64,000 nucleotides of DNA from Pseudomonas sp. Gutcm_11s (GTDB lineage Bacteria > Pseudomonadota > Gammaproteobacteria > Pseudomonadales > Pseudomonadaceae). The translations under genes were made by a program, and so were the position numbers. This document shows positions 8,078-16,404 of this stretch, piece by piece; within the stretch, counting starts at the first letter, position 1; each line of letters opens with the position of its first letter. Where the stretch lies: the NCBI RefSeq assembly GCF_028649395.1, contig NZ_JAQSUW010000011.1:218752-282751 (forward strand), in the 5' to 3' direction. Under the pieces are notes generated by a model. That model had not been told where the DNA came from, did not search any database, and worked only from the letters and a program-made list of their open reading frames with translations.

Positions 8078-9292
8078 TTACAGGGCGATGGCGGTGGAGC
8101 TGGTGGTGAGCGCGTGGATGGCGAAGGAGCGGGCATAGCCGCTCGGATCGCTGCCGTCCCAGGTGCTGCCGTCGAGCAGGGTGGAGCGGCGCATTTCTTC
8201 TGTGGGGACGTGGATGCCCAGGGCCTCGGCGGCGCTGCGGTAGATATCCAGCTGATGGATGCGCCGGGCGAGGCCGAGGTAGTCCGGGTCGTCCTTGAGC
8301 AGGCCCCAGCGGCGGAACTGGGTAAGGAACCAGATGCCGTCGGACAGCCAGGGCATGTTCACCTCGCCGCCGGCAAAGAAGCGCAGCGGGTGGGCATCCA
8401 GCCAGGCGTGGCCGAGGCCATCCTCGTACTGGCCGAGGAACCGCGGCTGGATCGAGGAGAGCGGGGCGTCGACGTATTCGCTGCTGCTGATCAGCTGGGC
8501 GGTGCTGCGGCGATTTTCTTCGCTCTCGTCGATGAAGCGGCTGGCCTCCAGCACGGCCATGGTCAGGGCGCGCGCGGTGTTGGGGTACTGCTCGACGAAT
8601 TCACGGGTCACTCCCAGCACCTTCTCCGGGTGGTCGGCCCAGATGTTCTGGCTGGTGGCCAGGGTGAAGCCCTGATCCTCGTCGACCGCCAGGGCGCCCC
8701 AGGGGCCGCCGGCGCAGAAACCGTCGATGCGTGCGGCGCGCAGGTGGGCGACCATCTGCGAGGGCGGCACCACCACGGTATTGACGTCTTCCAGCGGATG
8801 GATGCCCTGGGCGGCCAGCCAGTAGTACAGCCACATGGCATGGGTGCCGGTGGGAAAGGTCTGGGCGAAGGTGAGCTTTGCACCATTCTGGCGCGCGCGT
8901 GCAGCGAGTGCATCGGCGCTGGTCACGCCCGCTTGCTTGAGCGGTTGCGACAGGTTGATGGCCTGGCCGTTCTGGTTGAGCCCCATCAGGATGGCCATTT
9001 CGGTGGGCGGACCACCGAGGCCGAGGTGCACGCCGTAGACCTGACCGTAGAGCATCTGCGCGGCATCCAGCTCGCCGCACAGCAGGCGATCACGCAGGCC
9101 GGCCCAGGAGGCCTGGCGTTGCAGATTGAGCGTCAGTCCGTAGGGTTGGGCGAAGCCCTGGGTGGCAGCCACGATCAGCGAGGCGGAGTCGGTGAGGGCC
9201 ATGAAGCCCAGATTCAGTGCGCTCTTTTCCGGGGCGTCGCTGCCGGCGACCCAGGCCAGGGCGTCGCTGCGGGGATTGCTGCTGTCGGTCAT
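8078..9292 (-). CDS. nasS: NasS, cytoplasmic nitrate/nitrite sensor
   Basis: This 404-residue protein is an NrtA-type binding protein with no export signal: from ATG 9292 it starts MTDSSNPRSD and runs straight into the domain. A GGAACAAG ribosome site supports this start; the longer frame would run into the leader terminator. It closely resembles NrtA at 2047-3330 (for example LMGLNQNGQAI and FPTGTHAMWLYYWLA shared). In the NasS/NasT system it sequesters NasT without nitrate. It forms an operon with nasT. Upstream lie a sigma54-type promoter and an ANTAR-type attenuator, so the pair probably controls its own synthesis. Confidence 0.92.
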   Translation of the reverse strand: MTDSSNPRSDALAWVAGSDAPEKSALNLGFMALTDSASLIVAATQGFAQPYGLTLNLQRQASWAGLRDRLLCGELDAAQMLYGQVYGVHLGLGGPPTEMAILMGLNQNGQAINLSQPLKQAGVTSADALAARARQNGAKLTFAQTFPTGTHAMWLYYWLAAQGIHPLEDVNTVVVPPSQMVAHLRAARIDGFCAGGPWGALAVDEDQGFTLATSQNIWADHPEKVLGVTREFVEQYPNTARALTMAVLEASRFIDESEENRRSTAQLISSSEYVDAPLSSIQPRFLGQYEDGLGHAWLDAHPLRFFAGGEVNMPWLSDGIWFLTQFRRWGLLKDDPDYLGLARRIHQLDIYRSAAEALGIHVPTEEMRRSTLLDGSTWDGSDPSGYARSFAIHALTTSSTAIAL

Positions 9293-9312
9293 ATCTTGTT
9301 CCGCCAATGAAC

Positions 9313-9362
9313 AAAAAGGCGCCGCTCCAGGCCGCCGTAGAGCGGTGGCCAGAAACGACGCC
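9313..9362 (-). terminator. Transcription attenuator in the nasS leader
   Basis: On the minus strand GGCGTCGTTTCTGGCC (9362-9347) pairs with GGCCTGGAGCGGCGCC (9333-9318), allowing G-U pairs, followed by five T residues (9317-9313). It lies 20 bases before the nasS start. The 5' arm overlaps the second hexaloop hairpin, mirroring the nrtA leader. Confidence 0.8.
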
Positions 9363-9392
9363 ATTGTCTATGAACTGACTCCGCCGTTGGAG
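9357..9392 (-). promoter_or_regulatory. Tandem hexaloop hairpins, ANTAR (NasT) target in nasS leader
   Basis: Read on the minus strand, P1 (9392-9379) is CTCC-AACGGC-GGAG. A 10-base linker is followed by P2 (9368-9357), GAC-AATGGC-GTC. Both loops have six bases with A at position 1 and G at position 4, and the P1 loop is identical to both nrtA loops. The P2 stem is only 3 base pairs, weaker than in the nrtA leader. Confidence 0.75.
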
Positions 9393-9414
9393 AGAGTTCT
9401 GCTACATAGGCCTA

Positions 9415-9431
9415 AGCAAGGCATATGCCAG
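9415..9431 (-). promoter_or_regulatory. Sigma54-type promoter of nasST
   Basis: The minus strand reads CTGGCATATGCCTTGCT, with the GG and GC doublets separated by 10 bases as in sigma54 promoters. The predicted start near 9405 lies just before hairpin P1. It sits in the short space after the stop of the upstream lipoprotein gene. Confidence 0.6.
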
Positions 9432-9448
9432 CACGGCGGACAGCGCTT

Positions 9449-9658
9449 TCAGCGCTCCATGATCTGTTTGACCTGGGTTTGCGGGATCTGCTGCTTGCGC
9501 CCTTCGCTGTCTTCGAACTCGAACATGCCGGTGTCCTCGTCCAGCTCGGGTTCATCTTCGCTGGTGAGCAGTTGGCCGTCGGTGGTGAGGATCAGGTGCT
9601 CGCTGGCGCAGCCGGAGAGGGCGGTCAGGCAAAGCAGGAGGGGAATCCAGTACTTCAT
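9449..9658 (-). CDS. YgdI/YgdR-type small lipoprotein, copy 2
   Basis: This 69-residue lipoprotein starts at MKYWIPLLLCL (ATG 9658). The lipobox LSGC puts the lipidated cysteine near residue 17. The mature 50 residues match the YgdI/YgdR (DUF903) SH3-like fold with TTDGQLLTSEDEPELD and QQIPQTQVKQIMER. The function is unknown; homologues are cell-envelope lipoproteins. It is a paralogue of the next gene at 9738-9947, of the same length and motif order. The stop lies 18 bases before the nasS sigma54 element. Confidence 0.85.
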   Translation of the reverse strand: MKYWIPLLLCLTALSGCASEHLILTTDGQLLTSEDEPELDEDTGMFEFEDSEGRKQQIPQTQVKQIMER

Positions 9659-9737
9659 GAGGCGCTCCTTGTGTGGGGTCACCTCAAGTATCCGCACGCC
9701 GCCGCGCTTGGCAAGGCGGCGTGGGATCGCAGTCGTA

Positions 9738-9947
9738 TCAGCGCTCGATGATCTGTTTCACCGAGCTCTGCGGGATCTGCTGTTCGTTGCCTTCGGCATC
9801 CTCGTAGGTGATCAGGCCGGTCTCATCGTCGATCTCCGGCTTGTCCTCGGCGCTGAGCATCTGGCCGTCGGTGGTGGCGATGATATAGTCGGTGGCGCAG
9901 CCGGCGAGGCCGAATACACAGAGCAGGGCAAGAATCCAGGGTTTCAT
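9738..9947 (-). CDS. YgdI/YgdR-type small lipoprotein, copy 1
   Basis: This 69-residue lipoprotein starts at MKPWILALLCVFG (ATG 9947) with lipobox LAGC. The mature part has the same TTDGQxL...ED.PE.D..TG and QQIPQSSVKQIIER blocks as the neighbour at 9449-9658, so the pair is a tandem duplication that has since diverged. An AAGGAG ribosome site precedes the start. The gene lies after the acnB terminator on the same strand. Confidence 0.85.
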   Translation of the reverse strand: MKPWILALLCVFGLAGCATDYIIATTDGQMLSAEDKPEIDDETGLITYEDAEGNEQQIPQSSVKQIIER

Positions 9948-10023
9948 GGTGAACTCCTTATGAAAGGGCTGCCCACGAGGGGCTTCAGAAGTTCGGACCA
10001 CGGCTTGTCCGGTTTCGCTCCAT

Positions 10024-10054
10024 AAAAAAAGCCCCGCACTAGGCGGGGCTTTTT
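10024..10054. terminator. Terminator after acnB
   Basis: AAAAAGCCCCGC and GCGGGGCTTTTT form a perfect 12-base stem with a 5-base loop and A/T tails. It lies 16 bases past the acnB stop on the minus strand. Confidence 0.92.
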
Positions 10055-10069
10055 CTACAGCTGTGCAGC

Positions 10070-12679
10070 TTAGGCCTGAACGACCGGGATCTTCGCGTTG
10101 GCCGCGGCGTCGCGGTACTCGGCGATCTGGTCGAAGGACAGGTAGCGGTAGATGTCGGCAGCCATGCTGTCGATGTCTTTCGCGTAGGCCATGTACTCCT
10201 CGACGGTCGGCAGCTTGCCGATGATCGAGGAAACGGCGGCCAGCTCAGCCGAGGCCAGGAAGACGTCAGTGGCGTCGCCCAGGCGGTTCGGGAAGTTACG
10301 GGTGGAGGTGGAGACCACGGTGGCACCGGTCTGCACGCGTGCCTGGTTACCCATGCACAGCGAGCAGCCCGGCATTTCCATGCGGGCGCCGGCCTTGCCG
10401 TAGATGCCGTAGTAGCCTTCCTCGGTCAGCTGGTGCTGGTCCATCTTGGTCGGCGGAGCCAGCCACAGACGGGTCGGAATGCCGCCCTTGACCTTGTCCA
10501 GCAGCTTACCGGCAGCGCGGAAGTGACCGATGTTGGTCATGCAGGAACCGATGAACACTTCGTCGATCTTGCGGCCTTGCACGCTGGACAGCAGGCGGGC
10601 GTCGTCCGGATCGTTCGGGGCGCACAGGACCGGCTCCTTGACGTCGGCCAGATCGATCTCGATCACGGCGGCGTACTCGGCGTCCTTGTCGGCTTCCAGC
10701 AGTTGCGGGTTGGCCAGCCAGGCTTCCATCGCTTGGGCGCGACGCTCCATGGTGCGGGCATCGCCGTAGCCTTCGCCGATCATCCAGCGCAGCATGGTGA
10801 TGTTCGACTTCAGGTACTCGGAGATGGCGCTTTCCGGCAGCTTGATGGTGCAACCAGCAGCGGAACGCTCGGCGGAGGCGTCGGACAGCTCGAAGGCTTG
10901 CTCGACGGTCAGCTCGTTCAGACCTTCGATCTCGAGGATGCGGCCGGAGAAGATGTTCTTCTTGCCCTTCTTCTCGACGGTCAGCAGGCCAGCCTGGATG
11001 GCGTAGTAAGGGATGGCATGGACCAGGTCACGCAGGGTGATGCCCGGTTGCAGCTTGCCCTTGAAGCGCACCAGTACGGATTCCGGCATGTCCAGCGGCA
11101 TTACGCCGGTGGCAGCGGCGAAGGCCACCAGGCCGGAACCGGCCGGGAAGGAGATGCCCAGCGGGAAGCGGGTGTGCGAGTCACCACCGGTACCGACAGT
11201 GTCCGGCAGCAGCATGCGGTTCAGCCAGCTGTGGATGATGCCGTCGCCCGGACGCAGGGACACACCGCCGCGGGTCATGATGAAGTCCGGCAGGGTGTGG
11301 TGGGTGTTGACGTCGATCGGCTTCGGATAGGCCGCGGTGTGGCAGAAGGACTGCATCACCAGATCGGCGGAGAAGCCCAGGCAAGCCAGGTCTTTCAGCT
11401 CGTCGCGGGTCATCGGGCCGGTGGTGTCCTGGGAACCGACGGTGGTCATCTTCGGCTCGCAGTAGGTGCCCGGGCGTACGCCTTGGCCTTCCTGCAGGCC
11501 GCAGGCGCGACCGACCATCTTCTGGGCCAGGGTGAAGCCCTTGCCGCTGTCGGCCGGAGCAACCGGCTTCTTGAACAGGGTGGACGGAGTCAGGCCCAGC
11601 TCGGCGCGTGCCTTCTCGGTCAGGCCACGGCCGACGATCAGCGGGATACGGCCGCCGGCGCGGACTTCGTCCAGCAGCACGTCGGTTTTCAGGCTGAAGC
11701 TGGTGACCAGCTCGTCGCTGCCGTTGCGGCGCACTTCACCTTTGATCGGGTATACGTCGATGACGTCGCCCATGGCCAGGTCGGTGCAGTCGAACTCGAT
11801 CGGCAGGGCACCGGCGTCTTCCATGGTGTTGTAGAAGATCGGGGCGATCTTGGTGCCGAAGCAGAAACCACCGGCGCGCTTGTTCGGCACGTTCGGGATG
11901 TCGTCGCCGAAGAACCACAGCACCGAGTTGGTGGCGGACTTACGCGAGGAACCGGTACCGACCACGTCACCGACATAGGCAACCGGGAAGCCTTTGGCTT
12001 TCAGCTCTTCCATCTGCTTGATGGGGCCGACGGAGCCCGGTTGATCCGGGTTGATGCCGTCGCGGGCCATTTTCAGCATGGCCAGGGCGTGCAGCGGGAT
12101 GTCCGGGCGGGACCAGGCATCAGGAGCCGGCGACAGGTCGTCGGTGTTGGTTTCGCCGGTGACCTTGAACACGGTCAGGGAAACTTTTTCCGGTACGGCT
12201 GGGCGCTTGGTGAACCACTCGCCATCGGCCCAGGACTGCATGACAGCCTTGGCGTTGGCGTTGCCCTTCTTGGCGCGCTCGGCGACGTCGTGGAAGGCGT
12301 CGAACATCAGCAGGGTGTGCTTGAGTTGCTCGGCGGCAACTTCGGCCAGCTCGGCGCTGTCCAGCAGCTCAACCATGGTGGCGATGTTGTAGCCGCCCTG
12401 CATGGTGCCCAGCAGTTCGACGGCACGCTTCTTGTCGATCAGCGGGGAGGTGGCTTCGCCCTTGGCGACAGCGGAGAGGAAACCGGCCTTGACGTAGGCA
12501 GCTTCGTCCACGCCTGGCGGAACACGGTTGGTGATTAGATCAACGAGGAAGGCTTCTTCGCCGGCCGGCGGGTTTTTCAGCAGCTCGACCAGGCCTGCGG
12601 TTTGCTCGGCGTTCAGCGGCTGGGGCACGATCCCCAGGGCGGCACGCTCTTCTACGTGTTTGCGATAGGCTTCAAGCAC
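10070..12679 (-). CDS. acnB: Aconitate hydratase B
   Basis: This TCA-cycle enzyme interconverts citrate and isocitrate with a [4Fe-4S] cluster. I take the GTG at 12679 ([13 protein letters not shown] as in family members), because GAGGG lies 8 bases before it. The ATG at 12685 (MTVLEAY) is possible but only 2 bases from that site. The protein has about 869 residues, usual for AcnB. The order is AcnB-specific: HEAT-like N-terminal domain, swivel domain, then cluster domain, where cluster cysteines occur in [10 protein letters not shown] and [11 protein letters not shown]. In Pseudomonas it commonly neighbours nasS/nasT as here. The long leader carries an inverted repeat (12796-12927). Confidence 0.95.
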   Translation of the reverse strand: MLEAYRKHVEERAALGIVPQPLNAEQTAGLVELLKNPPAGEEAFLVDLITNRVPPGVDEAAYVKAGFLSAVAKGEATSPLIDKKRAVELLGTMQGGYNIATMVELLDSAELAEVAAEQLKHTLLMFDAFHDVAERAKKGNANAKAVMQSWADGEWFTKRPAVPEKVSLTVFKVTGETNTDDLSPAPDAWSRPDIPLHALAMLKMARDGINPDQPGSVGPIKQMEELKAKGFPVAYVGDVVGTGSSRKSATNSVLWFFGDDIPNVPNKRAGGFCFGTKIAPIFYNTMEDAGALPIEFDCTDLAMGDVIDVYPIKGEVRRNGSDELVTSFSLKTDVLLDEVRAGGRIPLIVGRGLTEKARAELGLTPSTLFKKPVAPADSGKGFTLAQKMVGRACGLQEGQGVRPGTYCEPKMTTVGSQDTTGPMTRDELKDLACLGFSADLVMQSFCHTAAYPKPIDVNTHHTLPDFIMTRGGVSLRPGDGIIHSWLNRMLLPDTVGTGGDSHTRFPLGISFPAGSGLVAFAAATGVMPLDMPESVLVRFKGKLQPGITLRDLVHAIPYYAIQAGLLTVEKKGKKNIFSGRILEIEGLNELTVEQAFELSDASAERSAAGCTIKLPESAISEYLKSNITMLRWMIGEGYGDARTMERRAQAMEAWLANPQLLEADKDAEYAAVIEIDLADVKEPVLCAPNDPDDARLLSSVQGRKIDEVFIGSCMTNIGHFRAAGKLLDKVKGGIPTRLWLAPPTKMDQHQLTEEGYYGIYGKAGARMEMPGCSLCMGNQARVQTGATVVSTSTRNFPNRLGDATDVFLASAELAAVSSIIGKLPTVEEYMAYAKDIDSMAADIYRYLSFDQIAEYRDAAANAKIPVVQA

Positions 12680-13136
12680 AGTCATTACCCTCATCAGTGG
12701 TCGCGGTAGCCCGCAACGCTCATCCATAAAACCGTCGCACGTCGCGCCGCTGCGCTTTGTGGGCGCACTGGCCGGCGGGTCGACAGCCTCATACTAGAAG
12801 CTGCTTTCAAAGTTTTACGCCGCAGGAAGCGAGAGGGGATGAGGGCTGGCGCTGGGCTCTGAGGGCCCGGCGCCAACAACGCTCCTGGCGGATCAACTGT
12901 GCTCGTGACGCTTTGAAAACAGCTTCTGACGGACATCGGCGCCTAAAAAGGCGGTCCGATTCTACTGGAACAGGACGGCAAAGTTAAGCGCAAACCCTGA
13001 TCCGAACGGGCTCTTAGGCTACTGCCCGTCGCTTGCCCGGCAAGTCGACAAAGGTCTGATGGGTCATGGTGACCCTGCCGGGGCGAGCCGCTATCATGGG
13101 CCGCCTGTTTCACAGCGCCCTATTTTAGCCTTCCTT
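12680..13136. other. Divergent intergenic region between acnB and the DUF1289 gene
   Basis: This 457-base stretch has no supported protein gene. Its main feature is a long-range inverted repeat (12796-12812 and 12911-12927) around a 12-base-pair GC hairpin (12848-12874). It must hold promoters for acnB (minus) and the DUF1289 gene (plus); a TATCAT element near 13092-13097 could be the -10 of the latter. Confidence 0.6.
12796..12927. repeat. Inverted repeat with internal hairpin upstream of acnB
   Basis: AGAAGCTGCTTTCAAAG (12796-12812) is matched at 16 of 17 positions by the reverse complement of 12911-12927. The one difference is a G-U pair in minus-strand RNA, so the acnB-sense transcript could close a 17-base-pair stem. 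Between the arms, 12848-12859 and 12863-12874 form a 12-base-pair stem with a 3-base loop, fully paired (with two G-U) in plus-strand RNA. Confidence 0.65.
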
Positions 13137-13613
13137 ATGTCCAATCAGCGCATCAAGACTCCCTGCGTCGGTCTCTGCTCCACCGTCTATGGCGACCACG
13201 TGTGCCGCGGCTGCAAGCGCTTCCACCACGAGGTGGTGAACTGGAACGCCTACAGCGACGACGAGAAGCGCGCCGTCTGGAAACGCCTGGAGGTGCTGCT
13301 GGTGCAGGTGATGCAGGGCAAGGTGGAAGTCTTCGATCCCGCGCTCCTGCGCACGCAGCTGGAGCAGCGCCAGGTGCGTTTCGTGCCGGAGCAGTCGGAA
13401 TATTGCTGGGCCTACCAGCTGATTGCCCGCGCCTCGCGCCTGATCAGCCGTCTGGACGCCTATGGCATGGCCCTGTTGCCGGAGTTTCGCGACTGGGAGC
13501 TGCCGGCCCTGCGTGAGGCCATCGACCGCGAGTTTTTCCTGCTGTCCGAGGCGCACTATGAGCGCTACATAGCGCCGCGCTTCCTGCGCGAGGGCGTGGA
13601 AAGCCGCGTCTGA
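13137..13613 (+). CDS. DUF1289 family cysteine-motif protein
   Basis: This 158-residue protein starts at MSNQRIKTPCVGLC (ATG 13137); the upstream in-frame extension lacks support. The N-terminal DUF1289 domain has four conserved cysteines in PCVGLC...VCRGCKRF, suggesting a metal or Fe-S site. The following part, about 100 residues, is predicted helical (KRLEVLLVQVMQGKVEVFD and FRDWELPALREAID). The role is unknown. It is divergent from acnB and ends in its own terminator. Confidence 0.82.
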   Translation: MSNQRIKTPCVGLCSTVYGDHVCRGCKRFHHEVVNWNAYSDDEKRAVWKRLEVLLVQVMQGKVEVFDPALLRTQLEQRQVRFVPEQSEYCWAYQLIARASRLISRLDAYGMALLPEFRDWELPALREAIDREFFLLSEAHYERYIAPRFLREGVESRV

Positions 13614-13629
13614 TGTGCGTCGAGCCATG

Positions 13630-13656
13630 AAAAAAGCCGCCCGAGGGCGGCTTTTT
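13630..13656. terminator. Bidirectional terminator
   Basis: AAAAAGCCGCCC and GGGCGGCTTTTT form a stem with a very short loop. It serves the DUF1289 gene (plus) and the convergent universal stress gene (minus). Confidence 0.9.
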
Positions 13657-13671
13657 CGTTTCCGGGCTGCT

Positions 13672-14535
13672 TCAGCGCTGGGCGACCAGCTCCTCGAGGT
13701 GGGCGATGATGGCGTCCGGCTTGAGCACCAGTACATCGCTCTCCAAGGCGTCCAGTACCACCTCAGCGGTATTGCCGATCAGTGCGCCGGACAGGCCGGT
13801 GCGGGCCACGGTGCCGATCACCGTGACCACCGCGGCGAGCTTCTGCGCGGTGTAGGGGATCAGCACGTCGGCCGGGCCTTCTTCCACGTGCAGGCGCTCG
13901 TCGCTGACGTCGTACTCGGCCTGGAATGCCTTGCACTGCTCGCGATAGCGCGCCTCGATGGTTTCCTTGAGCTGGAAGGTCGGGTCGGCGGCGGAGAGCA
14001 TGGGCGAGGGGTGGGCGCTGATCACGTGCAGGGTGCCGTTGGCCAGGCGGGCGATATCGTAGCCGTGGCTGACGATGCCGGAGTGCAGGGTGCGGTGCTC
14101 GGAGTCGCCATTGCCGACGTCGACGGCGGCGAGAATGATGCCGCCGGTCCAGGGCGTGCTGGTCTTCACCATCAGCACCGGGCTTGGGCAGTAGCGCAGC
14201 AGTTTCCAGTCCTCGGGAGTGAGCAGGGCCTTCTTCAGCGGGTTGTCCGGCACGTGCTGCTTGATCACCAGGCCGCAGCCCTCGGCTTGCTGCACGGCGA
14301 TGATGGTCTGGTAAAGGCCCTCATTCCACGCCTGCTGGGTGGTGACCTGGAAACCCTCATGCAGCAGGTCCGACTGCTGATCGGCGAGGTAGGCGCTGTG
14401 GTCGCCCTTCTTGTCGCAGACCAGCAGGTGCAGATGCGACTGGGTGACGCCGGCGATCAGCTTGGCGCGTTTGAGCGCCAGCCCTTCGGATTGCTGCGGG
14501 TCCATCACTACCAGAATACTGCGTATGGCTTGCAT
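13672..14535 (-). CDS. Tandem-domain universal stress protein (UspE-like)
   Basis: This 287-residue protein has two UspA domains (about 1-145 and 150-287), starting at MQAIRSILVVMDP (ATG 14535). The second domain carries a glycine motif of the ATP-binding type, GTVARTGLSGALIGNTAE. The first domain lacks a clear copy. Such tandem Usp proteins (UspE type) respond to growth arrest, oxygen limitation or envelope stress; the trigger here is not visible. A homologue sits near acnB in other Pseudomonas, so the neighbourhood is conserved. Confidence 0.88.
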   Translation of the reverse strand: MQAIRSILVVMDPQQSEGLALKRAKLIAGVTQSHLHLLVCDKKGDHSAYLADQQSDLLHEGFQVTTQQAWNEGLYQTIIAVQQAEGCGLVIKQHVPDNPLKKALLTPEDWKLLRYCPSPVLMVKTSTPWTGGIILAAVDVGNGDSEHRTLHSGIVSHGYDIARLANGTLHVISAHPSPMLSAADPTFQLKETIEARYREQCKAFQAEYDVSDERLHVEEGPADVLIPYTAQKLAAVVTVIGTVARTGLSGALIGNTAEVVLDALESDVLVLKPDAIIAHLEELVAQR

Positions 14536-14644
14536 GAGCGTTTCCCTGTGCTTGGAGTGCTTGAGTGCAGCCACTATAGAGGCGGCCGCTGGTGGCGGTC
14601 TTGACCTGCATCACGGCATCGCTGGCCCCGCACGCCTTCATCCG

Positions 14645-14650
14645 TATAAT
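14645..14650 (+). promoter_or_regulatory. -10 element of miaE
   Basis: A perfect TATAAT followed by GGCCCGCC lies 35 bases before the GTG start of miaE. No good -35 is seen at 16-18 bases upstream. Confidence 0.45.
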
Positions 14651-14685
14651 GGCCCGCCCAGTTACAGCCCGCCAGCATTCGCGCC

Positions 14686-15294
14686 GTGAATAACGCCCAA
14701 GATATCCATGACTTTCTCGCCTGCCCGACGCCCGCCGCCTGGGTCGAGGCGGCTCTGGCCGATCAGGAAACCCTGCTGATCGATCACAAGAACAACGAGT
14801 ACAAGGCAGCATCCACGGCGATGGCGCTTATCGCCAAGTACAACCAGGCGCTGGACCTGGTTAACTTCATGTCGCGCTTGGCCCGCGAGGAGCTGGTGCA
14901 CCACGAGCAGGTGCTGCGCATCATGCGCAAGCGGCGCATCGAGCTGCGTCCGGTATCGGCCTCGCGCTATGCCTCCGGGCTGCGCAAGCAGGTGCGTAAC
15001 CACGAGCCACAGAAGCTGGTCGATACCCTGGTGGTGGGGGCTTTCATCGAGGCGCGCAGCTGCGAGCGTTTCGAGGCGCTGGTGCCGCACCTGGACGAGG
15101 AGCTGGGCAAGTTCTACGGCGGCCTGCTCAAGTCCGAGTCGCGCCATTACCAGGGCTATCTCAAGCTGGCCTATCAGTACGGTGAAGCGAGTGACGTCGA
15201 GCGCACCATCGAGCGAGTGCGTGAGACCGAGCGCGAGCTGATCGAGTCGCCAGACCAGGAGTTCCGTTTCCACAGCGGCGTGCCGCAGGCCTGA
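14686..15294 (+). CDS. miaE: tRNA-(ms2io6A)-hydroxylase
   Basis: MiaE is a di-iron monooxygenase that hydroxylates the isopentenyl group of ms2i6A37 in tRNAs reading U-starting codons. The 202-residue product starts at GTG 14686 (MNNAQDIHDFLACPTP); the ATG at 14708 is out of frame. The ferritin-like four-helix fold shows iron-ligand motifs EELVHHEQV, EARSCERFEAL and ESRHYQGY in the expected order. It is a single gene ended by the terminator at 15312-15341, with a TATAAT element upstream. Confidence 0.92.
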   Translation: MNNAQDIHDFLACPTPAAWVEAALADQETLLIDHKNNEYKAASTAMALIAKYNQALDLVNFMSRLAREELVHHEQVLRIMRKRRIELRPVSASRYASGLRKQVRNHEPQKLVDTLVVGAFIEARSCERFEALVPHLDEELGKFYGGLLKSESRHYQGYLKLAYQYGEASDVERTIERVRETERELIESPDQEFRFHSGVPQA

Positions 15295-15311
15295 GTGTTT
15301 CTTGCGGGCAT

Positions 15312-15341
15312 AAAAAAGCCGGACTCAAGGTCCGGCTTTTT
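15312..15341. terminator. Bidirectional terminator between miaE and bfd
   Basis: AAAAAGCCGGAC and GTCCGGCTTTTT flank a 5-base loop, with A/T runs on both sides. It serves miaE (plus) and bfd (minus). Confidence 0.9.
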
Positions 15342-15355
15342 CGTATTCGGGACTA

Positions 15356-15574
15356 TCAGGCGGCGACGAAGCTGGCGTTGCAGGCGAGGGCGGCCTGGCT
15401 GCTCTGCACGTCACTCAGGGTCTCGCGTACCACCTGCTTGGCCAGGCAGGCGCACTTGCCGCACTGGGTGCCCACGCCGAGGCTCTCGCGCACGTCACGA
15501 TAGCTGCAGCAGCCTTCGTAGATGGCTTCGCGGATTTGACCGTCGGTAACACCCTGGCAGAGGCAAACGTACAT
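15356..15574 (-). CDS. bfd: Bacterioferritin-associated ferredoxin
   Basis: This 72-residue [2Fe-2S] protein reduces bacterioferritin so that stored iron can be released. The four ligands are C4 and C6 (MYVCLC) and C38 and C41 (TQCGKC), the classic Bfd spacing. It starts at ATG 15574; the longer open frame in the same phase runs through rnt on another frame and is not coding. A Fur-box-like AT-rich element lies at 15614-15640, which fits known induction of bfd by iron shortage. No bacterioferritin gene is adjacent. Confidence 0.93.
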   Translation of the reverse strand: MYVCLCQGVTDGQIREAIYEGCCSYRDVRESLGVGTQCGKCACLAKQVVRETLSDVQSSQAALACNASFVAA

Positions 15575-15613
15575 GGGCAGGCTCGAAGTGGTGTGGAGTT
15601 GCTCTTGGGCTCG

Positions 15614-15640
15614 GATACTAATGTTAATGAGAATGCTTGT
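15614..15640 (-). promoter_or_regulatory. Fur-box-like element upstream of bfd
   Basis: The stretch reads GATACTAATGTTAATGAGAA (first 20 bases), an AT-rich run of NATWAT-like hexamers 40 bases before the bfd start. It agrees partly with the Fur consensus and with the known iron control of bfd in Pseudomonas. Confidence 0.45.
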
Positions 15641-15687
15641 CAAAACTTGGCGACAGTTTTTCCCGCATGCTCGGTTTCGCATTGCAA

Positions 15688-15713
15688 TAAAAAACCCGGC
15701 CGGGGCCGGGTTC
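15688..15713 (-). terminator. Terminator of the pyrC-rnt operon
   Basis: On the minus strand AACCCGGCC and GGCCGGGTT form a stem followed by TTTTTTATT. It lies 17 bases past the rnt stop codon. Confidence 0.85.
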
Positions 15714-15729
15714 TTGGTCTGCGTGGCGC

Positions 15730-16404
15730 TTACCGGTCGAAGTCGTCCCAGCCGCCCATTTCCTTCCAGCGATTGACAATGCCGCAGAACAGCTCGGCGG
15801 TCTTCTCGGTGTCGTAGCGCGCGGAGTGCGCTTCCTTGCCGTCGAAGTCGATGCCAGCGGCCTGGCAGGCCTTGGCCAGCACGGTCTGGCCGTAAGCGAG
15901 ACCGGCCAGGGTGGCGGTGTCGAAGCTGGAGAAGGGGTGGAACGGGTTGCGCTTGAGGTCGCAACGGGCCACGGCGGCGTTGAGGAAGCCGAGGTCGAAG
16001 CTGCTGTTGTGGCCGACCAGGATGGCGCGTTTGCAGCCATTGGCCTTGATCGACTTGCGCAGGCCTTTGAAGATTTCGGTCAGCGCATGCTCCTCGCTCA
16101 CCGCCATGCGCAGCGGGTGGTCGAGCTTGATGCCGGTGAACTCCAGTGCCGCCGCCTCGATATTGGCGCCCTCGAAGGGCTCGATACGGAAGAAGTGGGT
16201 GTGATCCGGGTAGAGGAAGCCGTCCTCGTCCATGGCGATGGTGGTTGCGGCAATTTCCAGCAGGGCGTCGGTGGCGCTGTTGAAACCGCCGGTCTCCACG
16301 TCCACCACCACCGGCAGGTAGCCGCGGAAGCGCGCGGCCATCGGGTGGCGTGGGCCGGAAGGCAGGCTGCCGTCGAGTTCGTCGTCGAAGTTGTCTTCGC
16401 TCAC
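15730..16404 (-). CDS. rnt: Ribonuclease T
   Basis: RNase T is a DEDD-family 3'-5' exonuclease that trims tRNA and other stable RNA 3' ends. The 224-residue product starts at GTG 16404, with GGAGGATC just upstream, and overlaps the pyrC stop by 4 bases (GTGA). Catalytic residues are visible in VVDVETGG (D and E), [11 protein letters not shown] (D) and [14 protein letters not shown] (H and D). The gene follows pyrC in one transcript and ends at the terminator 15688-15713. Confidence 0.94.
   Translation of the reverse strand: MSEDNFDDELDGSLPSGPRHPMAARFRGYLPVVVDVETGGFNSATDALLEIAATTIAMDEDGFLYPDHTHFFRIEPFEGANIEAAALEFTGIKLDHPLRMAVSEEHALTEIFKGLRKSIKANGCKRAILVGHNSSFDLGFLNAAVARCDLKRNPFHPFSSFDTATLAGLAYGQTVLAKACQAAGIDFDGKEAHSARYDTEKTAELFCGIVNRWKEMGGWDDFDR

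Noticed and set aside
10433..12538. A 701-codon open frame on the plus strand opposite acnB
   Set aside because: It is antisense to the intact acnB gene, has no ribosome site or family match, and is explained by GC-rich third positions keeping opposite frames open.
12683..12727. Longer AcnB starts at 12727 or 12685
   Set aside because: Family members start at the MLEAYRKH position and the GAGGG site is best spaced for the GTG at 12679. The ATG at 12685 cannot be fully excluded.
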